Below, piece after piece: positions 37,682-49,377 of a DNA stretch of 64,000 bases. Numbering within the stretch: position 1 is the first letter of the stretch; each line of letters opens with the position of its first letter. Position numbers and translations under genes: made by a program. Under the pieces are notes generated by a model. That model did no database searches, was not told the DNA's origin, and saw only the letters and a program-made list of their open reading frames with translations. The stretch is from Paratinospora sagittata (lineage: Eukaryota > Streptophyta > Magnoliopsida > Ranunculales > Menispermaceae), in the NCBI GenBank assembly GCA_035771175.1, contig CM069608.1:6981419-7045418 (forward strand), given 5' to 3'.

Positions 37682-38872
37682 ATGTCAATTGAGAATACTA
37701 TTGTTCGCTTCACCGGCAAGAATTTTCTTACATGGGAATTTCAATTTAAGATGTTTTTGAAAGGGAAGGAATTATCAACCCATATTGATAGTTTTGTTCA
37801 AGTTCCCACTGATGAAAACGAACTTGCCCAATGGGAAGTCAAAGATGCTAAGGTGATCACTTTCCTATTGGGAACGATTAAGCCCCATCTTGTCACCAAT
37901 CTTCGGTGTTTTCCTACGACTCAGGCTATGTGGGACTATCTACAACGTGTTTATCACCAATACCACAACGCTCGAAAATTTCAATCAAGGTAATTTGACT
38001 ATTGAGCAATTTTATTCTGGTTTTATTAATCTTTGGGGCGAGTATTCTGCTATCGTTCATTCTAAGGTTCCCGCTACGGCACTCGCGGCTTTTCAAGCAG
38101 TTCATGCTGAGAGTCAGCGTGATCAGTTCTTGATGAAGCTTCGATCTGAATTTGTGCCGGTTTATTAAACCGTAATCTGGTTCCCTCTTTGGATATTTGT
38201 TTGGGAGATTTACTGCGTGAAGAACAACGGTTATCCACTCAGATGAGTATGACTTCTGAGAAGGTTGTTTCTGAAGCTGTGAATGTAGCCTATGCGGCAC
38301 AAAGGAAAGGAAATAATAAAGTGCAATGTTTCAGTTGCAAGGAGTTCGGTCATATTGCTCGCAATTGTCCTAAGAAAGTTTGCAACTACTGCAAGAAAGA
38401 GGGTCATATCATCAAAGAATGTCGAGTGCGGCCTCAAAATCGCCAATCCCAAGCCTTTCAAGTTGTTGCTCAGTTATCGCCTTCTTCTGCGCCCCCCACT
38501 GTAAGCATTGATTCATCTGTTCTCACACCTGCCATGGTCCAACTGATGATTGTGTCCGCTTTTACGGCTTTAAGCCTACAAGGTACGGGTACTATCTCCA
38601 CTTCTTCTTGGATTGTTGATTCGGACCCTTCTAATCATATGACTGGTCGTACGATTGGTCTCCATGATGTTCGTAAGTATGAAGGCACGCAAAATATTCA
38701 GCTTGTTGATGGCAGTACTCTTCCTATCACTGCTGTTGGTAATTTGGGTTCCTCATTCCAACATGTTTTTGTCTCTCCTGGATTATCTACCAAATTGATT
38801 TCAGTTGGACAATTGGTGGATCATAATTGTGATGTTCATTTTTCTCGTGGTGGTTGTCTTGTGCAGGATTAG
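37682..38872 (+). pseudogene. copia gag and protease remains
   Basis: The gag starts at 37682 (MSIENTIVRFTGKNFLTWEF). It shifts frame near 37990, where a short piece is missing, resumes as QGNLTIEQFYSGFINLWGEY, and breaks again at 38165. Two CCHC zinc knuckles follow (CFSCKEFGHIARNC and CNYCKKEGHIIKEC). The protease site reads WIVDSDPSNHMTG, so the usual D-S-G is D-S-D; the catalytic Asp remains but the following Gly is lost. A TAG at 38870 ends this frame. Confidence 0.8.
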
Positions 38873-40740
38873 GTGTCGGGGACGGTGATCGAGAAGGGGC
38901 CTAAAGTGGGACGTCTATATTCTTTACAATTTTCTATTCCTAGTGTCATTTCTTTTGCATGTACGGCTACTGCCAATAATACTGAAGTCTGGCATAAGAA
39001 ATTGGGTCACCCCAATTCTGTTGTCATGACTCATCTTCTGAAACATGGTTTTTTGGGCAAAAACGTTTCATTTAATTCTTCTCCTGTTTCTTTTGATTGT
39101 GCTACTTGTCGTCTTGGTAAAAGTAAAACTTTACCTTTTCCTACGCATGGTAGTCGTGCTTCTAAATGCTTTGAGATTATACATACTGATGTTTGAGGTG
39201 TAAGTCTTGTAGTTTCTCATGGTCAGTATCGTTATTTTGTTACGTTTATCGATGATTTTAGTCGATTTACTTGGATATATTTTCTTCGTTCTAAAGGTGA
39301 CGTGTTTTCTGTCTTTCAAAGCTTTGTTGTGCTTATCGAGACACAATTCAGTACATGTATCAAAATCTTACGCTCCGACTCAGGGGAGAGTACATGTCCC
39401 ATTCGTTTCAGACGTCTTTAGAAAAAAAGGGATCATCTCTCAACGTTCTTGTCCTTATACCCCTCAACAGAATGGAGTCGTCGAATGTAAGAATCATCAT
39501 CTCTTAGATGTCGTTCGTACTTTGTTGATTGATTCGTCTATACCGTCTAAATTCTGGGTAGAAGCTTTATCTACTGCTGTCTATTTGATCAATCGCTTGC
39601 CTACTACCACTCTAAATTATGATTCTTCCTATTTTCGTTTGTTTGGCATTTCTCCTGAGTATCAATCCTTTCATACTTTTGGTTGTGTTTGTTTTGTTCA
39701 TTTACCCCTGTTGATCGTCACAAGCTTGCTGCCCAGTCTGTCACGTGTGCCTTTATGGGATATAGTTCTACTCAAAAAGGATTTATTTGTTATGATGCTC
39801 ATGCAAATAAATTTCAAATCTCCCAGAATGCGATTTTCTTCGAAAATTAATATTTCTTTCAATCTCAGGTTATTTTCGATCCCTCTGTTGCTCTTCTTCT
39901 AGCTTTTGATAATGTGTTTTCTTCTATTGAGCGGTTTAAACCAGGTTTGATGTATCAGCGACGTCTTTCACATTTTCCAACGCTCCTTCCAGACACTGCT
40001 TTGATACCTGATTCTGCGGTTCCTATACCTCGACGCTCCACTCGGGCTACACATGCACCTGATAGGTATGGTTTTCCTCATACCTCACTCACTGCCACTC
40101 TCGATATTGTTTCTGTTCCTCACTCTTATGCCCAGGTAGCTTCCCAAGCATGTTGGCAGCAGGCCACGCAAAAAGAGATCCAGGCTCTTCAAGAGAATCA
40201 CACTTGGGATATTTGACTTGTCCTTCTGGTGTCAAACCGATTGGTTGTAAATGGGTGTATTCAGTTAAGTTTCGATCTGATGGCTCACTCGACAGATATA
40301 AGTCTCGTCTTGTGGCTCTTGGGAATCGTCAAAAGTATGGCATTGATTATGCTGAAACATTTTCCCCGTTGCCAAGATGACTACCGTTCGGACTATTTTA
40401 TACTTACTGCTTCACAGGGGTGGTCTCTCAGGCAGATGGATGTGAAGAATGTTTTTCTACATGGAGACCTAAAGGAAGAAATCTATATGTCTCCACTTCA
40501 CGGTATGTTTACTACACCTTCCTCGGAGGTTTGTCGGCTACGCCGGTCCTTGTAGGGACTGAAACAGGCTCCGTGCGCATGGTTTGATAAATTTCGCTTT
40601 ACTTTGCTTGCCTTTCAGTTCACTCAGAGTCAATTTGATTCCTACCGAACATCATACTGCCGACATCTTCACTAAAGCTCTTTCTCGGCATCGACATCAG
40701 TTCTTGATTGACAAATTGATGTTTTTTGATCTACCAGCAT
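38873..40740 (+). pseudogene. copia integrase and reverse transcriptase remains, with deletion
   Basis: The GAG-pre-integrase region (VWHKKLGHPNSV, CATCRLGK) is followed by a TGA where HTDVWG should have Trp (39194). The integrase core continues over frameshifts with its acidic residues still visible (FIDDFSRF; QQNGVVECKN, where the usual Arg is Cys). The reverse transcriptase begins (GCKWVYSVKFRSDGSLDRYK) but stops after the DVKNVFLHGDLKEEIYM region. The YVDD box and most of RNase H are deleted; sequence jumps near 40636 to the element's last residues (EHHTADIFTKALS). Confidence 0.82.
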
Positions 40741-40747
40741 CAATTTG

Positions 40748-40755
40748 AAGGGGGA
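40748..40755 (+). other. Polypurine tract of the copia element
   Basis: AAGGGGGA lies immediately before the right LTR and follows the stop of the pol remnant. Confidence 0.8.
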
Positions 40756-40969
40756 TGTTAAGGAGAGAATTTAGGATCAGAGAATATTTGATTTGCGATA
40801 TTTTAGGGATGTTTTCTGTTATAACAAGATTGTAAATAGCATATAATTAGGTTGTAAATAGGGATGATACTTATCTTGTACGCCGGCAAATATGGCAACT
40901 TTGATGTACATTCTCTTCTATATAATGAAAGGAAACCCTAAGGAAAAGGCATTCAGACCAAAATTGACA
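40756..40969 (+). repeat. Right LTR of the copia element
   Basis: 214 bp, TGTTAAGGAG to AAAATTGACA, about 95% identical to the left LTR. Three of the ~11 differences cluster in the first 12 bases. Confidence 0.88.
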
Positions 40970-42723
40970 CACACAATCCAGGATAATCTCCTAGTACATC
41001 ATTCTTTAATGATCCAGTCAATCTACAAGTATCACAAAGACAGACCCCTTGTTCACTCTTTTCAAACTTCGGGGTTCCTTGTTTATCATTTACATGTAGA
41101 TGGTCATTTTATTTGGGATTGTAATCCTGATATGTGCCATCCTGATTGTTCGTGCCATAACGACCTCTCCGATGATGATATTGAAGAATGCATTTTTTAT
41201 GTACCTCATTCACAGTTTGAACCACAATCTCAACAGTATTATACTTCATGCAGACAGGATGTCAAACATCCTCAAGATGAACCTCCTGCTCCACCTGCAG
41301 CAGTTGTAGTTCAACCATGTTTTCCTGTAAGCCAACATGATCAGGATTTTCCACTTCTGCAACGAGTATCTGATCCACATCATCAGACAACTGCTAAGCC
41401 TTTTTCAGTCCCCACTGAAGTCAGGCCAGATGGTTCAACCAAGCCTATTTCTCAACCTGAAGAAGTACTGAATTGGCAAACAAAGAATGTTATAGTTCAG
41501 AATCATTATCTGCAAAAAATTGATCATCAACTTACAAGCATATCTTCAGCCACAACCAGTCTTGCAAATAAGACTGATGCACAAGCAGCCATAACTCAAC
41601 AATACTATCTGGAGATACGAGAAAAGATTCAGAAGCTTGATGCTACCTTGCGATATTATTTGGAGAATAAATATTTTGGTCCTGAATTTATGCAGTATGA
41701 GGCATAAATCAGACAATTGAAGCAACAACTTTCATATGTTGAGGCTAATCTTCAAAAGACTAAGAAACCACCAGTAGATCCTTACAGAACTATACTGGAC
41801 TCTTATATGTACACATCTCCGCAACCTACACCTAGACCTATACACCAACATAACCTACTCCTTTCTTATTCTCCACCATATTCCGAAAAAATCCACCACC
41901 ATTTCCAACCAGACCTACTTTTGAACCCCCACCCAGAGGTCCGCGTCATTCATACGGTCGTGCAGCCAAAGGTAAAGCCCCTATGGACTTTGAACCTTAT
42001 GAACCACCTACATATACACCACCTCCATGTGAAAATCTACCTGCACAACCCATCACCACCTTACCACCAAGTGATCATCCACCTTCTAACCCTATCCAGC
42101 CTTTTGTCCAATTCCTTGACCACTTGGTTACTCAAGATACTGTTGTTCCTCACTCGAATGTGCCACATGATAATATGCAGCTTCATGATATTTCTGACTC
42201 AGATGAATATTCTTTAGATATTTCAAATCAGACTGATGATGAACACAACTATATGGATCTTTCCCATATTGTTGATATTCATATGGCCGATGATCCATCT
42301 TCATCTCGACGAAATGAACCTGGTATATCTGAAATCCTATCAGATACAGAAGATCCATTTCTTGAACCTTCCAGAACAACTCCAGCAACATTCCAGTTAC
42401 AAAAACATTTCTCCCGTATGATCCTTCGTTTCCACTTACTTATTGGAATCAACAAGTCTGACCTCAAGTATACGTTTATTGCTTCTCTTCCAGAAGAGAC
42501 ACATGCAGAGATCAACCGACTCATACTTGCCACAGGCCGCCCCATGGAACAAATCTCTTTTGTTGAGATTTTCCAGTTTCTCACTACAACCATTGATAAA
42601 TTATGTGAAATTCGGAAATTATGGAAGGAAATGAAAGACTATTCTATTGATTTCTCCTAAGCTTGCCGAAAAAATTATCTCGAAATTGGCTGTAAGCATA
42701 CAAAGAAATGCCTATGTAAAAAA
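40970..42723 (+). pseudogene. Endogenous pararetrovirus-like fragment, coat-protein region
   Basis: This continues the fragment at 36049-37040, in the same reading frame across the copia insertion. It has a Cys/His cluster near 41120-41160, a Pro/Gln-rich linker, a predicted coiled coil (about 41470-41690), an in-frame TAA at 41705, a frameshift around 41850-41990, an acidic region, and then a segment (42380-42660) that resembles the conserved core of Caulimoviridae coat proteins. After another TAA at 42658-42660, a short Cys/His-rich run resembles the coat-protein zinc finger. No protease, reverse transcriptase or RNase H follows. It is a 5' portion of a viral genome, broken in at least four places. 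Confidence 0.58.
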
Positions 42724-45700
42724 ATTTATATATGAAAATATATTTTTTATTACTTTTTAATTACTTTTTTTAATGGATAGATTAATATCACGCATGTTTG
42801 GTGTACGAAATACGATAAGATTATTTTTTATGAAATTAGATTAAATTTGATAGAATAGAATATAATAAGATTAAAAATAGAGTACTCCTGTGTATTTTGT
42901 GGTATATTTGGAATTTGAATAAAAATATAATTAAATATTTTTTTATAACTTTTTTTTTAAATTACATTAAACTTTTAAAAAAAAGGCAAAACCATGCTGG
43001 TTTTGCAAACCAGCTACGTTTGAGATTTTTTTTTTTTTTTAGAAAAAAAAAAAAAGAAAGATGCAGGAAGAAGAAGAAGAAGATGATGCAGATGAATAAA
43101 AAGAGGAGCGGAAGAAGAAGATGATGAAGAAAAAAAAGGGCGGGATAAAACGATGAGTGAGATTATTTTTATTTCATCTCACCTCACCTTTAAAATGGAA
43201 TTTAGACTATATTTAGTCCAATATCATGTTATCCCACGGGCCAATCGGGCCAATTGAGAAATATGTAGAGTTCAGTTTTTTCAAATATGGTAAAGTAATA
43301 TTCCCTTTATCTTATTTTTTAAAATTTTATTTATTAATAATCAAAATACGATGAAATAATAATAGTAACTTTTTTTTTTCAAGTATTTGTATTGAAAAAT
43401 TAAAGACATTACAACAACTTATATATATTTTTTATTGTTAAGTTTCATGATATGTATTTAATTTTTTTAATTGATGGTGGTTATTTGTTGGATAGTAGAG
43501 TCTTTAATAAATTAATATTTTTTGATATTTTTTTTTTTACAATTAATTAGAATATTTAATTTTTGGAAAAAAAATTGAGCATCATATATTTTTCAAAGTG
43601 ATATCAATGTGTCGAAAAATTAATTATGAAGTAAGAAAAATTATATTTTAATATATAATTTTATTTAAATTTATTTTGATTATTGTGCCACGCTGTCACA
43701 TGGCACAATGGTATGAATCTTTTTGGATCCACACGGGTCCGCAAAAACACACTCAAAAAGAGGGTGTGTGTCCGCCTGTGTGCGTGTGTATAAGAAAATG
43801 AGAAATAAGGTAATTAAGAGTTTTAAAATTGGGGGAAAAGGGGGGCATGAGTAGAGGCAGAGTGAATAACAATTGAAAGGTGAAGTAATTAGTGTTTGTA
43901 CTCATAACCCAAAGAACATGAGTTCAATTTTTTTCATTAAGTGGGTAGATGCGGCCTTTTCCCCAAGAAAAATCTCATGGACTATGTGTGAGGGCACCTA
44001 CACATCCATTAAAATGACGTTATTCTCTCCCCTCATTAAGGCATCTTGGGACCGGTAGGTGCATATAAATTGATCCAAATATCCCGAATTATTAAAAAAA
44101 AAAAGAATAGCAATAATTACATTGTTAATTTTGGATACTTGGCGATGAAGTGATTATTCATAGATGATTCATGTCTAAGAGGTCTCTCTATGTACATGAA
44201 TATATTAATATTGAAAAAAAAATATTAATATAAATATAGAATGTTAGGTGTGTGTACCATAACAATAATCTAAAGAGTTTATCAAGATATAAAGTGTAGT
44301 TGTATGGATGCCGTTTAGAGTAAAAATTCAAGCATGTGCTCAAAAGTGGATCAAAGATAGTTAATTAATGAAAACAATATCAATACTAGTTAAGATCTAC
44401 ACTATCAATGGATGAGAAGTAAATCATGTGTACATATTTGCAAATGTACATACTTAGGATTATTTCTCAAAAGACTCATCTTTCATGATGAATTAGAGAT
44501 GTTAATGAGTTTAAGCTCATTTGGTTTGTGATTGATACTATTTTTTGGATTAAAAAACTTGAAAATATAAAAGAAGTTTCCTTTGATTTTCAATAAAAGT
44601 TTTTAATATTTTTCTTATAAAATATTTTTTCTTTAAATAAAAAGGGCAAAAAGTTGTTCATTGTATCTTCAATCTTGAATAGAAAATAGAATACAACATT
44701 GAGTGAATATTATTGTTTAACTTATAAATAGGCAATGACTTTGGATGACAATGACTTAAGCACCAGATGCACTTTGGTCGACACCACCGTGGTGTTATCG
44801 AGCTTCAAAGGTTATTTAAGGTACGTTTGGTTTATAATTCAGATACAGTTTTATATATCCAAAAATATGAAAACACAAAAATTCGTTTGGTTTAAGTGAA
44901 TTGAAGAACAATTTTTTATTTTTTGTAAAGAAAACGGGTTGCTCTTAGTAAACGATGAAACATCATTTTGTAATTTTTTAATTTTTTGATTGGATCCAAC
45001 TTTTTGAATCATCAAGCAAATACAGCCTTATTTTGCAAGACGGTCGGCATAGAGCAAAACAACATCTCCTCTTACGAAAATGATTTTCCTTGTGCAACAT
45101 GTGCCTATAATTTTAGCGAATTAAAATCTATTTTCATCGATCAAAATCAGTTGAAACATATACCACGATAATATATATTTGGTAAATCAATGCAACAAAA
45201 CTCTATAATTTGATATTTGCTTAGCCATATCAATAACATGTAACGTTCGTGATAGAGGATTAATGCATCCCATATATGAACACACCATGTGGTAAGCATG
45301 ATACATGGTCATCACACCCTTCTCAAGGTCACATGTTTTGTATATATATAACACACGTGAAGTTACCATATTTTCATTCTTTAATGGAAAACACATTAAG
45401 AAAGAATAGAGAACCCCAATAGTTTATACTATATGATAAAACAATATCGATATATCCTGGCACAAAAAAAAAAAAAAAAAACCAATGAAAGAAGGAAAGA
45501 GAGATTTGAGTATATATATATAAAGTGAAGAGACCAAGAAGATTAATGTTAGATAATATTATATATGATTTGAGTAACATATCAAAAGATGCCATTAGAT
45601 TTAATTGTGTTTTTCTAAAATTTGATATATAGAAGAATAAAAAAAACATATATAATATTATCTATATATGTTTACAAACCTATATAATTTTGGTCGTGCA

Positions 45701-46018
45701 ATAAATCAAATATTCATGATTCTTTTCATGACGAATCTTGTAAATTAAGCACCATAGTGTAAAGTCCATTCAAATCGTAAAAGGAACATTGGTCCCTTCT
45801 TCACTTCTTTCCTCAATATTCTACGTATTACCAACACATCATATACGCTATATATGCACACGTAAAGCTTCAACGTCACGTCTAGACTAGCTAGCTGAGC
45901 CAAGCCACTCAATTATATTGTTTAATAAAAATGACTAGTACTTTCTATTGAATGGCATGGAGCCAGTTAGTTGTGCGTAGGTATTATCTCGGTGTATTAT
46001 ATGACTTGGTTCTTTAGC
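42724..46018. other. AT-rich intergenic region
   Basis: No gene is visible. It contains a run of GAAGAAGAAGA-type purines (43060-43140), a SINE-like copy at 43862-44105, and a poly-A tract (45462-45481). The right end is the insertion site of the Mutator-like element. Confidence 0.5.
43862..44105 (+). repeat. SINE-like element
   Basis: GTGAAGTAATTAGTG followed by CATGAGTTCAATTTT resembles diverged A and B boxes, and the sequence ends in ATTATTAAAAAAAAAAAG at about 44105. Diverged, so only a probable call. Confidence 0.4.
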
Positions 46019-46028
46019 TCCTGCAGTA
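46019..46028. repeat. Left 10-bp target-site duplication of the MULE
   Basis: TCCTGCAGTA, identical to 54919-54928. Mutator-like elements usually duplicate 8-11 bp. Confidence 0.9.
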
Positions 46029-46140
46029 GGGCTTTTGACATGATTACCCCTAAAAAATACAATAATTTCACAAATGCCATCCATACAAAAATATTGTCAC
46101 TTTTGCCTTACTTTACTGTTCCTTACACAGTCAGCGCACA
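46029..46140 (+). repeat. Left terminal inverted repeat of the MULE
   Basis: Shares GACATGATTACCCCTAAAAA (first base differing), AATTTCACAAATGCCA, TTTACTGTTC and CACAGTCAGCG with the reverse complement of 54807-54918; overall similarity is roughly 75-80%. Confidence 0.88.
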
Positions 46141-46192
46141 GTCAGCCTTCCACTCAGCAGCCACGTCAACGCAGAGGTGGATTTTTTGACCG

Positions 46193-46460
46193 TTGAAGGG
46201 AAGGCGTCTTTTCAAAAGACGCCTTCCCTTCAACATAAAAAAAAATTTACCGTGAAGGGAAGGCGTCTTTTCAAAAGACGCCTTCCCTTCAAATGCTATT
46301 TTTTTAAGTTGAAGGGAAGGCGTCTTTTCAAAAGACGCCTTCCCTTCGCTATATATTTTTTTTTAACTTGAACGGAAGGCGTCTTTTCAAAAGACGCCTT
46401 CCGTTCAGCATTTTTTTTTTATTTCAAGGGAAGGCGTCTTTTCAAAAGACGCCTTCCCTT
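46193..46460. repeat. Left array of five palindromes
   Basis: Palindromes lie at 46193-46233, 46253-46291, 46311-46347, 46369-46407 and 46426-46460. Each has arms of 17-20 bases around one central base. The core is GGCGTCTTTT, C, AAAAGACGCC. The outer arm is AAGGGAAGG/CCTTCCCTT in four units and AACGGAAGG/CCTTCCGTT in the fourth. A/T-rich spacers of 18-21 bases separate them. Confidence 0.95.
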
Positions 46461-46499
46461 CCCCATTTTTTTTTTTATTTTTTATTTTGTACTTGTGCC

Positions 46500-47745
46500 A
46501 CCGAAGCCAAACCACGTGGTTTTTTTCAACCCGACCACTTCCGACACGTCCTACTATCCTCCCCCGATCCCCCGGACTCGACGGAATCCCATTCCCATGC
46601 CCGGTTGAATTTTTGGACCCCAATGCAGAATTCTAGTTAAATTGATAATTCAACGCTATTACTAAACTGTTCGGCCTCACCGAAGCCAAACCACGTGGTT
46701 TTTTTCAACCCGACCACTTCCGACACGTCCCACTATCCTCCCCCGATCCCCCGGACTCGACGGAATCCCATTCCCATGCCCGGTTGAATTTTTGGACCCC
46801 CATGCAGAATTCTAGTTAAATTGATAATTCAACGCTATTACTAAACTGTTCGGCCTCACCGAGGCCAAACCACGTGGTTTTTTTCAACCCGACCACTTCC
46901 GACACGTCCCACTATCCTCCCTCGATCCCCCGGACTCGACGTAATCCCATTCCCATGCCCGGTTGAATTTTTGGACCCCCATGCAGAATTCTAGTTAAAT
47001 TGATAATTCAACGCTATTACTAAACTGTTCGGCCTCACCGAGGCCAAACCACGTGGTTTTTTTCAACCCGACCACTTCCGACACGTCCCACTATCCTCCC
47101 CCGATCCCCCGGACTCGACGGAATCCCATTCCCATGCCCGGTTGAATTTTTGGACCCCCATGCAGAATTCTAGTTAAATTGATAATTCAACGCTATTACT
47201 AAACTGTTCGGCCTCACCGAAGCCAAACCACGTGGTTTTTTTCAACCCGACCACTTCCGACACGTCCCACTATCCTCCCCCGATCCCCGGACTCGACGGA
47301 ATCCCATTCCCATACCCGGTTGAATTTTTGGACCCCCATGCAGAATTCTAGTTAAATTGATAATTCAACGCTATTACTAAACTGTTCGCCCTCACTGAGG
47401 CCAAACCACGTGGTTTTTTTCAACCAGACCACTTCCGACACGTCCCACTATCCTCCCCCGATCCCCCGGACTCGACGGAATCCCATTCCCATGCCCGGTT
47501 GAATTTTTGGACCCCCATGCAGAATTCTAGTTAAATTGATAATTCAACGCTATTACTAAACTGTTCGGCCTCACCGAGGCCAAACCACGTGGTTTTTTTC
47601 AACCCGACCACTTCCGACACGTCCCACTATCCTCCCTCGATCCCCCGGACTCGACGGAATCCCATTCCCATGCCCGGTTGAATTTTTGGACCCCCATGCA
47701 GAATTCAATGAATTCAAGTTAAATTGAAAATTCAAGGCCATTATT
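46500..47745. repeat. Seven tandem 179-bp repeats with a G-box palindrome
   Basis: Units start at 46500, 46679, 46858, 47037, 47216, 47394 and 47573; steps are 179, 179, 179, 179, 178 and 179 bases. Identity between units is about 97% or more. Each has the 14-bp palindrome AAACCACGTGGTTT (G-box core) and a second ACGT core (GACACGTCC). The last unit diverges after GCAGAATTC. GC content is clearly above the surroundings. They sit between the left palindromes and the 3' end of the PMD gene. Confidence 0.93.
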
Positions 47746-47860
47746 GTTTATACAATGTAATTTTCTTTATAAAAATTAATTGAATTGAAGTATCAAGTAT
47801 ACATACATGTTTAGTACAACATTATCAAAACATATACAAGTTACAAAAAGATACAAGTTG

Positions 47861-49079
47861 TCAATCTGTGCCACATATTGGCCACTTACGTCGTTTATTG
47901 CGTCGTAAGTGATCTCTCGTATACTGCTGCAAAGGCACCTGAACAACTTGTTCCACAGATGGTGCTGGATCATCTGCAACGGGCATAGCTGATATGTGGT
48001 CATCCCCAGGATCATCATGCGCCTCAATAGCCGTATGTGCTATAAATGCACGTCCTCGCCTTGGCATTCTTTGGCGTCTACCTATCCAATGTCCTTCACC
48101 CAAGGTTGGATTGTCCTCGAATGAAGTAGCTGTCGGGTCGATATGAACATCGGGTATTTCATCGGCAAACGAGGATGGATCGTGATGCAATGGTGACGTG
48201 GGTAACTCTGTGAATGAATCAGCACGACCGGAAGGAGTGATGGGACTCTGATGATATGCTGATGATTGTCCCTCTGCTGTGTCCCTCCTAATCATGTAAT
48301 CAGCATGCACACTTTGTAGCGTAGTCATTGATATCCTGTTAATGTCCCTCGCTACAGTCATATCATTCACCTCACTGCGCAAATGCATTTGAGCCACGTT
48401 GCAAACCTAAATAAATTAAAAGTGTCATACGTTAGCGAAAATAAGTACAACTTAGGTTACCAATAAGTGAAAATGTGAATTGCATAATGTACTTTCTTAC
48501 CAAGAAATCGATTGTTGCACCGCTTTCAGTCATATACCTCCTAGTTATTGTTCGATACCAAATCATGTATGGATCATTGTACTCCATAGGCACCGAATAA
48601 TTATTTTCACCAACTGCTAAGTTATCGACACGGCGTTGCCATTCATCAATGTAATATCTGTGCTTTTCAATCCAATTACTGTCACACTGGCTTCTCATAT
48701 CACACTTGTGAAGGTCAATACTCGTGTCGCATTGCTCCGGAATCGTCTGTCTCATGCCAAATTGACGTAACACTCGATCTGGTCGATGTAATTCAACTAT
48801 GGCGAAACAAATGAGTGGAGAAATGGTATGCCATATGTGTCGCCCATGCTTGCAATACTCTGGCAACGCATCAAGCAAATCCTCGGTGTATGGAGTCCAT
48901 ATGACCTGTACATGGACCCCTTACATCAAAATTGTAAAACATTGGAAAAAAATAAGGAATACATTAATGTAAAACGTGTGGAATATTGTACCTCTTCGAA
49001 ACCTTTCGTGTCCAACGTCTCTCTATATTTATTCAGTACATGCGTTGAGACTTCTTTCTTTATTAACGCATGTCTCCAC
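47861..49079 (-). pseudogene. Partial plant mobile domain (PMD, aminotransferase-like) gene
   Basis: Three exons with good splice sites join in frame: 49079-48992, 48905-48501 and 48406-47861. They encode the C-terminal half of a PMD: VIWTPYTEDLLDALPEY, PLICFAIVELHRPDRVLRQF (20 residues shown), HKCDMRSQCDSNW, HRYYIDEW, then a Ser/Pro/Asp-rich tail and a basic end (RRNKRRKW). The upstream exon that should carry the N-terminal PMD is not visible in the 300 bases before the transposase stop, and the sequence there (49083-49240) lacks family motifs. PMD proteins such as MAIN and MAIL1 act in gene silencing and genome stability, and one clade is known to travel with transposons. It may be a decayed second gene or an alternative 3' exon set of the transposase transcript. 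Confidence 0.68.
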
Positions 49080-49377
49080 CTGCAAATAGTAAGGCGAAAT
49101 TAATAAACGTTAACAGTAAATGTTGAAAAGGAAGATCGTTGTGGACTTAAGTAAGAAGTAACATTATAGTTAATTACCACATGTTAGGATCAAACGTAGA
49201 TAAAGAAATATTAGAACAAGATAAAAATGTGAGAATAATTATCAGACAATAGAGCGTACATGACAAAGTCTATCCCGCACAGTGGCATATTACATTGCAA
49301 AAGTTACAGAAGACTTTAAAAGTAGAAAACATGAAATATAAGTGGGCAAACATGAAATATAAGACTTTAAAAGTAGC

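Larger units (their letters stand above)
37041..40969 (+). mobile_element. Defective Ty1/copia retrotransposon, complete ends
   Basis: Two 214-bp LTRs (37041-37254, 40756-40969) begin TGTTA and end ATTGACA and differ at about 11 positions. A tRNA-Met type primer site TGGTATCAGAGC follows the left LTR, and AAGGGGGA precedes the right one. The body holds gag and pol remains with stops, frameshifts and a large deletion. Flanking 5-mers are CATAT and CACAC, differing by two T/C transitions, so the target duplication is plausible but no longer exact. The element sits inside the pararetrovirus-like frame. Confidence 0.88.

Noticed and set aside
46193..46460. CRISPR-like repeat array
   Set aside because: Regular repeats with similar-length spacers look CRISPR-like, but the spacers are simple A/T, the repeats are self-complementary along their whole length, and the genome is a plant.
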